Shown here piece by piece: positions 52,503 through 60,857 of a DNA stretch of 64,000 bases. The first letter of the stretch is position 1. Each line of letters begins with the position of its first letter. The notes below the pieces were generated by a model. The model searched no databases, was not told the DNA's origin, and saw nothing but the letters and a program-made list of their open reading frames with translations. Position numbers and translations under genes: made by a program. Source of the DNA: Prevotella sp. (GTDB taxonomy: Bacteria; Bacteroidota; Bacteroidia; Bacteroidales; Bacteroidaceae); the NCBI GenBank assembly GCA_017442825.1, contig JAFRYZ010000009.1, positions 1 through 64,000 on the forward strand, read 5' to 3'.

Positions 52503-52538
52503 CAATTGACAATTGATAATTGACAATTCATAATTCAC
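52487..52538. repeat. AATTGACAATTGATAATTG microsatellite at gene end
   Basis: Tandem AATTGACA/AATTGATA words start inside the last codons of the beta-helix gene, give its stop, and run up to the start of the MFS gene. Similar words lie at 50430, 53880, 54150, 57306 and 57490. Confidence 0.8.
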
Positions 52539-52542
52539 AATA

Positions 52543-53880
52543 ATGGAAAAGAAAGAAAGTAGTTTGAAGAGTACGATAGCGGTGTCCTTGACCAATTATC
52601 TGGATGCCGGTGCTATCGTAGCTGGTGCCAGCGGACTGACGCTATGGCAGAATTACCTGGGATTGAGTGAGGTGCATCTGGGATGGTTGAACTTTATCAG
52701 TGCCAACTGTCTGGGGGCTGCCGTTGGTGCCATCATCGGCGGATTCCTTGCCGACAAGTATGGCAGGAAGTTTATCTTTACCTATAACCTGCTGGTGTAT
52801 ATGACGGGTGTGCTGCTCATCATGTTGAGTGTGAACTTCCCCATGCTGCTGGCGGGATTCTTGGTGACGGGTATCTCCGTGGGTGTCGGTGTGCCGGCAT
52901 CATGGACGTATATCTCTGAGAGTTCGGAAATCAACAACCGCGGACGTAACATCTGTATCTCGCAGATGTCGTGGGGCATCGGTCCGATGATTATCCTGTT
53001 GTTAGGAATGTTCTTCGCCCCTGGTGGTTATCTGTTTGGTTGGGTAGAGGCGGCAGCTCATGCCGTCGGCGGTGACCAGTTGGCGACAGATGCTGTCAAC
53101 GTGTTCAGTTCGCGTATCGTCTTCCTCTCGTTGTTCATCGTGGCGTTCATCGCCTGGAACCTGCAGCGCGGCTTACAGGAGAGTGCCGAGTTCGAGGCGC
53201 AGAAGAGTGAGGAGAAGAAAGCAGGACTGGTGGATAACATCAAGGTGCTCTTCCAGAACCATATCGCCGTGAAGACGGTTTGCTTCCTCGCTACCATCTA
53301 CCTGACATGGAACCTCGTGGCTTCGGTGATGGGTTTCTTCCAGCCCCATATCTACGAGACGGCAGGAGGGGTGAGCAACGAACAGGCAAACTGGATGAAC
53401 TTTATCCAGTGGGCGATTATCGTGGGAGTGACTCTTATCACGTCGCGGCTCATCGACAAGACCAGTCATAAGGGTATCTACATCTTCGGACTGGTGGCAG
53501 CACTGAGTGCCTGGCTCGTCATCGTCACCATCGGTGTGAACGGACCGGCGGGCTTGTGGGCTTTCGCTATCCTCTGGGGTATTCAAGGCGGTGCTTCGCC
53601 TCAGATCTTCTATGCCCTGTGGGGATCGGAGCTGTTCCCTGCCAAATTCCGCGCCGGTGCACAAGGACTGATGTTCTTCATCGTCCGCGGCTTGTCGGCT
53701 TTGTGGGGACTGGTGTTCACCTATATCTACGGCGAGAATGGTGAGGGCTTTACGATTGCCGCCTACTGCATGATTGCCCTACTGCTGATTTCGCTGATTG
53801 TAGGTGTGGCTCTCGCTCCGAAGACGCGCGGGAAGTCGCTGGAACAGATTACGAGAGAAAGATATGGGAGTCTTGGTTGA
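52543..53880 (+). CDS. MFS sugar porter
   Basis: This is a 445-residue transporter with twelve predicted membrane helices. Sugar-porter signatures are GGFLADKYGRKF (~66-77) after helix 2 and the related SRLIDKTSHKG (~302) between helices 8 and 9. The large cytoplasmic loop lies near 205-235. It probably imports a monosaccharide by proton symport. It sits inside the glycosidase cluster, 40 bases after the beta-helix gene, so its substrate is likely a sugar released by those enzymes, but which one cannot be read from sequence. Confidence 0.88.
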   Translation: MEKKESSLKSTIAVSLTNYLDAGAIVAGASGLTLWQNYLGLSEVHLGWLNFISANCLGAAVGAIIGGFLADKYGRKFIFTYNLLVYMTGVLLIMLSVNFPMLLAGFLVTGISVGVGVPASWTYISESSEINNRGRNICISQMSWGIGPMIILLLGMFFAPGGYLFGWVEAAAHAVGGDQLATDAVNVFSSRIVFLSLFIVAFIAWNLQRGLQESAEFEAQKSEEKKAGLVDNIKVLFQNHIAVKTVCFLATIYLTWNLVASVMGFFQPHIYETAGGVSNEQANWMNFIQWAIIVGVTLITSRLIDKTSHKGIYIFGLVAALSAWLVIVTIGVNGPAGLWAFAILWGIQGGASPQIFYALWGSELFPAKFRAGAQGLMFFIVRGLSALWGLVFTYIYGENGEGFTIAAYCMIALLLISLIVGVALAPKTRGKSLEQITRERYGSLG

Positions 53881-54160
53881 TAATTCTCCAGACTCGCTGA
53901 CGCTCGAAGGAGCGGCAAAGCCGAAAGACAATTGATAATTGACTCAACTTTCGGAAGTTACCGCGACTAAAGCCGCTTGGAAGTTATCGCGGTCTTTGAC
54001 CGCTTGGAAGTTAAAAAGGAGTTATCGCCCCTTCGGGGCTTGGACGTTAGATTTCCTTGTTTGAAGATACTATCGTCCTTTTAACTTCGCCGCATAGCGG
54101 CATAACTTCCTTTTAACTCCAGCCGCGTAGCGGCAAACTCCCGAAACTTAAATAATTGAT
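53881..54160. repeat. Array of varying hairpins with constant flanks
   Basis: After a copy of CTCCAGACTCGCTGACGCTC (also at 46955) come units of the form AAGTTA-stem-loop-stem-CTTGG. The stems are CGCGG/CCGC, GCCCC/GGGGC, GCCGC/GCGGC and CCGC/GCGG. The segment then ends in AATTGATAATTGATGG at the next start codon. The hairpin cores differ while the joins repeat. No gene is seen. Confidence 0.75.
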
Positions 54161-54165
54161 AATTG

Positions 54166-56403
54166 ATGGCAACATGGATATGGTATCCCGGAGACTTTGA
54201 AGTATGGTTAGGTAACCGGTTTAACAACAGGCGGACGGAGAGGGGGGCGATGTTTCCTCCTTTCTGGAAGCAGGACAGTCATTGGGTGACGGTGGAGTTT
54301 TCGAAAGCTTTTACGCTGGAGGAGGCGGAGGACATTGCCATTGGTTGTGAGGGACGGTACAACCTGATGTTGGACGGGAAGTTGCAGTTCCTGGCTGGGC
54401 GCAATACCTTCACCATTCCTGCCGGAGAGCACAAACTGAACTTGAAGGTGTGGAACCAGACCTCTCCGCCAGCATTGTTTATTGACGGGAAGACCGTGAA
54501 GACCGACAGCACGTGGCTGGCAACCTACGAGGACAAGATATGGATTGACGAGAATGGTGTTGCCCACGGGTCGGGCATCTATGTGCCTGCAGCTTCGTGG
54601 AACTTCGACAAGATGGAAACACCGCCTTCCAACTACCAACTGGAAAGAAAGGTGCAACGGCCGGTGGGTTGCGATGAAATCGCAACAAACGGGACGGAGG
54701 GGGTAACGGGCTGCGACAAATTTGCAACAAACGGGTCGGCAAGGGAGGCAAGAAGCACCGTTGCAACAAACGGGACAGGCAGGCTTTATGACTTTGGGAA
54801 AGAGACTTTCGGCTACTTGAGGGTGAAAGGGCTGAAAGGAAGGATACGTATCTATTATGGTGAGAGCCGTGAAGAGGCGCTGGACAAAGAGCACTGCGAA
54901 ACGCTGGACGTGATGGCGGGTTGCGACAAAGTCGCAACAAACGGAACGAAAAGAAACGGGACAGTAAGGGAGGCACCGAACGGGACAGCAGGGGAGGTGA
55001 CGAACGACGACGGACAGCTGGGCAGTAAGGCGTTCCGCTATGTATATATAGAAACGGAAGAGGGGAGTCGTTATGACGAGGTGTATATGGAATATGAGTA
55101 TGCACCTTTTGATGTTGACAAGAGTGGTTCGTTTTGTTGCAGCGATGGACTGTTGAACCAGATATGGGAGGTAGGAGCCTACACCATGGACCTGACGACG
55201 CGCGAGTTCTTTATGGACGGCATCAAGCGTGACCGATGGACATGGAGCGGTGATGCCATACAGTCGTATCTGATGAACTACTATCTGCGTTTCGATACGG
55301 AGTGTGTGAAGCGTACCATACGTCAGTTGCGCGGTAAAGACCCCGTGACGGCACACGTCAACACGATCATGGACTATACGTTCTATTGGTTTAAGTCGGT
55401 GCTGGACTACTATCTCTACACGGGAGACATTGACTTTGTGCGGGAGATATACCCGAAGATGCAGACGCTGATGGACTATGTGCTGGGGCGGACCAACGAC
55501 GATGGTATGGCAGAGGGACAAGCCGACGACTGGATTTTTGTGGATTGGGTGGATTTCCCGATGCACAAGCGAGGGGTTCTCTGTTTCGAGCAGATACTCT
55601 TCTGCAAGGCTTTGGAGACCATGCAACGGTGTGCGGAGGAATTGCGGAGCCATCCGCTGGAGCAAGCCCCGCAGGGTAGTATCACCGATGAGGCTTATGC
55701 AGCTGATGCCGAACGCTATCGGGAGTTGGCAGAACAGTTGTGGATCAAGGTGAAAAACCTTTTCTGGGACAAGGAAAAGAAGACTTTTATGCACGCTGTT
55801 GAAGACGGGAAGATGAATGAGCAAGTGACGAAGTTCCCGAATATGTTTGCCATGATTTACGGCTTTGCCAGTGAGGAAGAACAACGGCAGATCATGGAGC
55901 GGGTGATGTTGAACCCGCAGGTGGACGCTATCACAACGCCCTACATGCGCTTCTATGAGTTGGAGGCACTCTGCAGGATGGGACGGCAGCAAGAGGTGTT
56001 GAAGGAAATACGCGATTACTGGGGCGGTATGTTAGCGGAAGGAGCCACCACGTTTTGGGAGAAATACAACCCTGGAGAGAAGGGAACAGAGCATCTGGCG
56101 ATGTACGGCAGACCATACGGTAAGAGTCTCTGTCATGCGTGGGGAGCCAGTCCGGTGTATCTCTTGGGCAGGTACTATCTGGGTGTCAGTCCGCTGGCAC
56201 CTGGTTATGCGGAATATGAGGTGCGCCCTGTTTTGGGTGACCTGCAATGGATGGAGGGCGCCGTACCAACACCCTTTGGCTTGATACATGTGAAGATGAC
56301 CACCGACACCATCACCGTGGAGGCTGATGGCGGCAAGGGCATCTTGATTGCCCCTGACGGACAACGAATAGACATTCAAGGAAAGACAACCTATCATTAT
56401 TAA
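54166..56403 (+). CDS. GH78-like alpha-L-rhamnosidase, no signal peptide
   Basis: This is a 745-residue protein. Beta-sandwich modules occupy ~1-320. The (alpha/alpha)6 catalytic domain at ~325-690 contains FFMDGIKRDRWTWSGD (~347), the acidic motif of the family, and DWIFVDWVDFPMHKRG (~460). A C-terminal beta domain follows (SPLAPGYAEYEVRPVLGDLQ). The enzyme releases alpha-linked rhamnose. The start MATWIWYPGDFEVW has no signal peptide, unlike its neighbours, so it is either cytoplasmic or its signal was lost next to the repeat at 54150. Two stretches (~168-205 and ~252-285) are built from short palindromic elements and are unlikely to belong to the fold. Confidence 0.82.
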   Translation: MATWIWYPGDFEVWLGNRFNNRRTERGAMFPPFWKQDSHWVTVEFSKAFTLEEAEDIAIGCEGRYNLMLDGKLQFLAGRNTFTIPAGEHKLNLKVWNQTSPPALFIDGKTVKTDSTWLATYEDKIWIDENGVAHGSGIYVPAASWNFDKMETPPSNYQLERKVQRPVGCDEIATNGTEGVTGCDKFATNGSAREARSTVATNGTGRLYDFGKETFGYLRVKGLKGRIRIYYGESREEALDKEHCETLDVMAGCDKVATNGTKRNGTVREAPNGTAGEVTNDDGQLGSKAFRYVYIETEEGSRYDEVYMEYEYAPFDVDKSGSFCCSDGLLNQIWEVGAYTMDLTTREFFMDGIKRDRWTWSGDAIQSYLMNYYLRFDTECVKRTIRQLRGKDPVTAHVNTIMDYTFYWFKSVLDYYLYTGDIDFVREIYPKMQTLMDYVLGRTNDDGMAEGQADDWIFVDWVDFPMHKRGVLCFEQILFCKALETMQRCAEELRSHPLEQAPQGSITDEAYAADAERYRELAEQLWIKVKNLFWDKEKKTFMHAVEDGKMNEQVTKFPNMFAMIYGFASEEEQRQIMERVMLNPQVDAITTPYMRFYELEALCRMGRQQEVLKEIRDYWGGMLAEGATTFWEKYNPGEKGTEHLAMYGRPYGKSLCHAWGASPVYLLGRYYLGVSPLAPGYAEYEVRPVLGDLQWMEGAVPTPFGLIHVKMTTDTITVEADGGKGILIAPDGQRIDIQGKTTYHY
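54668..54776 (+). repeat. In-frame palindromic elements, copies 1-3
   Basis: Copy 1 (54668-54695) has GTTGCGAT/ATCGCAAC arms around GAA plus AAACGGGAC. Copy 2 (54710-54737) is degenerate. Copy 3 (54760-54776) is a half element. All are read in the same phase and give (C)D-x-(I/F/V)-ATNG(T/S). Confidence 0.88.
54920..54962 (+). repeat. In-frame palindromic element, copy 4
   Basis: GTTGCGAC/GTCGCAAC arms around AAA at 54920-54938 are followed by AAACGGAAC and a second AAACGGGAC. It is in the same codon phase as copies 1-3 and is translated GCDKVATNGT then KRNGT. Confidence 0.88.
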
Positions 56404-56409
56404 AGTGAG

Positions 56410-57318
56410 ATGAAGAAGCATACCTTATTATATTTAGTCTTCGTGGGTTTACTGATGTGTGCCTGCAAGAGTGAGGTTTTTGTTTATTCCTCCTTTCACG
56501 AGCCAGCCACCGACGGCCTGCGCTTCCTGACCAGTAAGGACGGCATACACTGGGATTCGATACCCGGCACATGGCTGACGCCGGCAGTGGGAAAGCAGCG
56601 TGTGATGCGTGACCCCAGCATACAGTCCACCCCCGACGGCACTTTCCATCTGGTGTGGACTTCCAGTTGGAGAGGAGACCTGGGTTTCGGCTATGCCTCG
56701 TCGAAAGACCTGAAGCACTGGACGAAAGAAGAGTTTATTCCCGTGATGACCGATACGACGACCGTCAATGTGTGGGCACCAGAGCTGTTCTGGGATGATA
56801 CCCGAAAGGAGATGATGGTGATTTGGGCAAGTTGCATTCCGGGGAAATTTGCCCGTGGCATTGAGGACGAGAAGAACAACCACCGTCTGTATTACACGAC
56901 CACCAGGGATTTCAAGACCTTTGCTCCGGCACAGTTGCTGATAGACCCCGGTTTCAGTAGCATCGATGCTACGTTGGTGAAGCGCGGTGAGCGTGACTAT
57001 GTGATGGTGTTGAAAGACAACACCCGCCCTGAGCGTGACCTGAAGATTGCTACGGCACGAGATCCGCGTGGCCCGTGGAGTGCTGCCGGTCCTGCTTTTA
57101 CGGAGAAACTGACCGAAGGACCGGCGACAGTACGGGTGAAAGAAGGGTGGGTGATTTACTACGACCGCTACGGCAACAAAGATTTTGGAGCTGTTTTCAC
57201 AAAAGACTTCAAATCTTTTGAAGATTGGTCGAAGAAGGTCAGCATTCCTCCCTTGCACAAGCATGGAACTATCTTCAAGGCGAAACGAATCATCGTAGAT
57301 GATTTAATTCATAATTGA
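56410..57318 (+). CDS. GH43-like lipoprotein glycosidase
   Basis: This is a 302-residue protein with a lipoprotein signal (GLLMCAC, lipidated Cys near residue 19). The five-bladed propeller pattern of GH43/GH117-type enzymes is seen: RVMRDPSIQSTPDGTFHLVW (~66-85, catalytic Asp), TVNVWAPELFWDD (~118-130) and FTEKLTEGPATVRVKEGWVI (~236-255, likely catalytic Glu). It probably removes arabinose- or related side chains at the cell surface. It starts six bases after the GH78-like gene. The last residues (DDLIHN) come from an AATTCATAATTGA repeat that provides the stop. Confidence 0.78.
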   Translation: MKKHTLLYLVFVGLLMCACKSEVFVYSSFHEPATDGLRFLTSKDGIHWDSIPGTWLTPAVGKQRVMRDPSIQSTPDGTFHLVWTSSWRGDLGFGYASSKDLKHWTKEEFIPVMTDTTTVNVWAPELFWDDTRKEMMVIWASCIPGKFARGIEDEKNNHRLYYTTTRDFKTFAPAQLLIDPGFSSIDATLVKRGERDYVMVLKDNTRPERDLKIATARDPRGPWSAAGPAFTEKLTEGPATVRVKEGWVIYYDRYGNKDFGAVFTKDFKSFEDWSKKVSIPPLHKHGTIFKAKRIIVDDLIHN

Positions 57319-57500
57319 TTCAACTTTCGGAAGTTAAAAGGGAGTTAAAAAGGAGTTAAAAAGGAGTTAAATGGACATCAGAACCTCCAAATAAAGAAAA
57401 GTATCGTCCCTTTCACTCCAGCAGCGAAGCTGCTAACTCCCCTTCCATTCCTTTCCACTCCAAAGTTGAGCAATAAGCGAAACTTGAATAATTGATAATT
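57319..57500. repeat. AAGGAGTTAAA repeat and AATTGATAATTG block
   Basis: Three to four AAAAGGAGTTA units (57333-57370) are followed by CAGCAGCGAAGCTGCTAACT (hairpin) and then AATAATTGATAATTGAAACA before the next gene. No coding potential is seen in these 200 bases. Confidence 0.75.
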
Positions 57501-57521
57501 GAAACACAATGATTATAACGT

Positions 57522-60500
57522 ATGAATAGACCTTTTTTATGTGTTCTTATTACGCTGATAGTTGCTGTATCTGCAACGGCACAAGTACACTATAGCGGTA
57601 GCCAGTTGAGTAATCCCAACCGGCATGACGGAGGCTTGTCGCCTGTAGTTGGTGTGCACAACATTCAGGTGATGCGTGCCAACCGGGAACATCCGGCAGC
57701 AGAGAATGGCGGTGGGTGGACGTATAACCACCAGCCGATGATGGCATATTGGAACGGACGGTTCTGGTTGCACTACCTCAGTGACCCGAAAGACGAGCAG
57801 GTTCCGCCATCACGCACGCTTCTCTTGTCGAGTGCCGATGGCTATACATGGACGACGCCTGAGATTCTTTTTCCCGAATACGACGTGCCGGAAGGGTTTA
57901 AAAAAGCTGGCGTTGAGGGTGAAGCCCACAACTTGAAAGCGGTGATGCACCAGCGACAAGGTTTTTACGTATCGAAAGACAACCACCTCTATGCGTTAGG
58001 AGGTTATGGTGTCTGCCTGAACAAGAAAGACCACAACAACGACGGTAACGGCATAGGGCGCGTTATCCGTGAGATTAAGCGTGACGGGTCGTTAGGAAAA
58101 ATCTATTTCATCTACTATAACCACGATTTCAACGAAAAAAATACCGATTTCCCCTATTATAAGAAAGGTGACAAATACCTGCGTAAAGCTTGTGAAGAAA
58201 TTCTTTCCAATCCCCGCATGCTGATGGGATGGGTAGAGGAAGCCGACCGCAACGAACCCCTGATACCCTTGCAGAAACCCTATAAAGCCTATTGCGACTA
58301 TACTCTTCCTGACGGAAGGCTGGTTGCTTTGTGGAAACATGCGCTGACCAGCATCAGCAGTGATGGCGGAAAGACATGGTCGGAGCCTGTTGAGCGTGCA
58401 CCTGGATTTGTCAACAGCAATGCGAAGATATGGGGACAGCGGTTGAGTGACGGCTCGTATGCCACCATCTATAATCCTTCCGAGTTCCGTTGGCCGTTAG
58501 GCATTTCCCTGTCGGAAGACGGACTGGACTATACGACGTTGAACCTCGTTTGCGGTGAGGTGCCGCCGATGCGCTATGGCGGCAACTACAAGAGTTACGG
58601 TCCGCAGTATGTGCGCGGCATCTTGGAAGGCAACGGTATGCCAAAAGACAGCGATCTGTGGGTGACCTGGTCGATGAACAAGGAGGATATGTGGGTATCG
58701 CACATCCCTGTTCCCGTACGGACAACTGCCCATGCCCATGCTGCCGATGACTTCAGTAAAATAGGACGAATAGCAGAACTCTCACAATGGAACATCTATT
58801 CACCGAAGTGGGCACCCGTCAGTCTTGATGGACAATGGCTGGTGCTGGCAGATGAAGACCCGTTTGACTATGCCCGTGTGGAGCGGAAGATACCAGCTAC
58901 GAGTGAGTTGAAGGTATCCTTCGACCTGCAGGCAGCACAAGACGACCAGGGATTGTTGCAGATAGAGTTCTTGGACGAGGCAGGAACCGCCTGTTCGCGC
59001 ATAGAACTGACTGCCGAAGGCATCATGCAGGCAAAGGGTGGAGCTCGTTATGGCGGACTGGGCAAGTACGAGGCAGGCAAGGTCTATCATATTGAGGTGG
59101 AGTTATCGGTAAGCAAACGTACTGCCACTTTCTTTGTGGACGGTAAAAAAGCCGGTCAGCGTATGTTCTATGCTCCTGTGAAAGCCATCGAGCGCATCAT
59201 GTTCCGTACAGGCAGTCAGCGTACTTTCCCCGATGTGGATACACCGGCAGACTGGGATGGCATCTTGGACCATGCCGGTGAGCATGCCCCCAAAGCCGTC
59301 TTCCGCATCGCTCACGTGAAGACCGTTTCAACAGACGAGAATGTCGGTGCTGCTTTTCTGAAATACGAAGACTTCAAGCATTATGTCGATGACTTCAACA
59401 CGATGGAGCCCGAAGGCATCGTCCAGGCGATACCCAACGGTAAGGCTTGGGAGTGGATGAAGGAGAATGTGCCGCTGTTTGAATGTTCGCAAAAAAACTT
59501 TGAAGAAATCTATTGGTTTCGTTGGTGGACCTTGCGCAAGCATCTGCGCAAGACCGATGACGGCAAGTATGCCATGACGGAGTTTCTCGTCAACCGCAGC
59601 TATGCGGACAAATACAATCTCATTGCCTCGGGAGTAGGGCATCATATCCATGAGGCTCGATGGTTGCGCAATCCGAAGTATCTCGATGAGGTGATGGAAA
59701 CGTGGTATCGCGGTAACGGCGGACAGCCGATGAAGAAGATTTGGAACTACAGTTCGTGGATGCCCGCTTCGTTGTGGGACCGTTATCTCGTGGATGGTCG
59801 CAAAGACTGGATTATCGGTATGCTTCCCGACTTGGAACGTGAATACCAGCATTGGGATACCACCCATCGGTGGATAGAGGATGGACAACGAACCCTCTTC
59901 TGGCAAGCCGACGTACAGGACGCGATGGAGGAAACCATCAGTGGCGGCAGGAAAAAGCAGTATGCCCGTCCGAGCATCAACAGCTATATGTACGGCAATG
60001 CCCGTGCGATAGCCCATATCGCAGCCTTGAAAGGTGATGAAGCCTTGGCACAGACCTACAACCAACATGCCGACACCATCAAGACGTTGGTGGAGCGTCG
60101 CCTGTGGAACGGAAAACAGCAGTTTTTCGAGACCCTCCGTAAAGACTCCTCGTCGAATGTGCGTGAGGCTATCGGTTTTCTGCCTTGGTATTTCAACCTG
60201 CCCAGTCGTGATGTGCGTTATGAGAATGCCTGGCTCCAGTTGGCAGATGTGGAAGGTTTCAGTGCCCCGTATGGGTTGACAACGGCAGAAAGGCGTCATC
60301 CGCAATTTCGTTCGCATGGTGTAGGAAAATGTGAATGGGACGGTGCCGTTTGGCCTTTTGCCACCAGTCAGACGCTCACAGCCCTTGCCAACTACCTTTA
60401 CGAACGGCGTAGCAACCAGATTTATCCGAAGTTGAACCAAGTTGTCCAGATGGATTCCGTCTTTTTCGATGAAATGGAGAAATATGTGCAGAGTCAGCAC

Positions 60501-60857
60501 ATGCGCGGTAAACCCTATATCGGCGAATATCTCGATGAAACCACAGGTTTTTGGTTGAAAGGAGACCAAGAACGCTCACGTTATTATAATCATTCCACTT
60601 TTTGCGACCTTGTCATCAGCGGACTCGTCGGTCTGCGCCCGCAAGCAGGTAACAAGTTGCAGGTGTGTCCATTGATTCCTCAGGGGAAATGGGACTGGTT
60701 CTGTTTGGATCGTGTACGCTATCACGGTCATGACATCACTATCCTTTGGGACAAGGACGGTTCCCGTTACCATGTGGGCAAGGGATTTTTCATCTTTGTC
60801 GATGGAGAAAAGAAAGCCCATCGTGAAATCTTAAACTGGCTGTCATGCGAACTATAA
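57522..60857 (+). CDS. Two-part GH143/GH142-like glycosidase
   Basis: This is a 1111-residue secreted protein with signal peptide PFLCVLITLIVAVSATAQ. Residues ~40-400 form a sialidase-like six-bladed propeller (SISSDGGKTWSEP Asp-box-like near 285, TLLLSSADGYTWTTPE near 103). About 410-620 looks like a lectin-type beta-sandwich (LLQIEFLDEAGTACSRIEL). About 640-1111 is an (alpha/alpha)6 domain (IYWFRWWTLRKHL, HHIHEARWLRNPKYLDE, SINSYMYGNARAIAHIAALK, GKCEWDGAVWPFATSQTL). This order matches the enzyme of rhamnogalacturonan-II loci that combines a DHA hydrolase (GH143) with a beta-L-arabinofuranosidase (GH142). The assignment is by architecture and memory; a GH33/GH63-like alternative is possible. 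It overlaps the next gene by 13 bases. Confidence 0.68.
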   Translation: MNRPFLCVLITLIVAVSATAQVHYSGSQLSNPNRHDGGLSPVVGVHNIQVMRANREHPAAENGGGWTYNHQPMMAYWNGRFWLHYLSDPKDEQVPPSRTLLLSSADGYTWTTPEILFPEYDVPEGFKKAGVEGEAHNLKAVMHQRQGFYVSKDNHLYALGGYGVCLNKKDHNNDGNGIGRVIREIKRDGSLGKIYFIYYNHDFNEKNTDFPYYKKGDKYLRKACEEILSNPRMLMGWVEEADRNEPLIPLQKPYKAYCDYTLPDGRLVALWKHALTSISSDGGKTWSEPVERAPGFVNSNAKIWGQRLSDGSYATIYNPSEFRWPLGISLSEDGLDYTTLNLVCGEVPPMRYGGNYKSYGPQYVRGILEGNGMPKDSDLWVTWSMNKEDMWVSHIPVPVRTTAHAHAADDFSKIGRIAELSQWNIYSPKWAPVSLDGQWLVLADEDPFDYARVERKIPATSELKVSFDLQAAQDDQGLLQIEFLDEAGTACSRIELTAEGIMQAKGGARYGGLGKYEAGKVYHIEVELSVSKRTATFFVDGKKAGQRMFYAPVKAIERIMFRTGSQRTFPDVDTPADWDGILDHAGEHAPKAVFRIAHVKTVSTDENVGAAFLKYEDFKHYVDDFNTMEPEGIVQAIPNGKAWEWMKENVPLFECSQKNFEEIYWFRWWTLRKHLRKTDDGKYAMTEFLVNRSYADKYNLIASGVGHHIHEARWLRNPKYLDEVMETWYRGNGGQPMKKIWNYSSWMPASLWDRYLVDGRKDWIIGMLPDLEREYQHWDTTHRWIEDGQRTLFWQADVQDAMEETISGGRKKQYARPSINSYMYGNARAIAHIAALKGDEALAQTYNQHADTIKTLVERRLWNGKQQFFETLRKDSSSNVREAIGFLPWYFNLPSRDVRYENAWLQLADVEGFSAPYGLTTAERRHPQFRSHGVGKCEWDGAVWPFATSQTLTALANYLYERRSNQIYPKLNQVVQMDSVFFDEMEKYVQSQHMRGKPYIGEYLDETTGFWLKGDQERSRYYNHSTFCDLVISGLVGLRPQAGNKLQVCPLIPQGKWDWFCLDRVRYHGHDITILWDKDGSRYHVGKGFFIFVDGEKKAHREILNWLSCEL

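Noticed and set aside
54208-55992. 594-codon minus-strand frame opposite the GH78-like gene
   Set aside because: Antisense shadow with no recognisable motif; the plus strand encodes a clear glycosidase.
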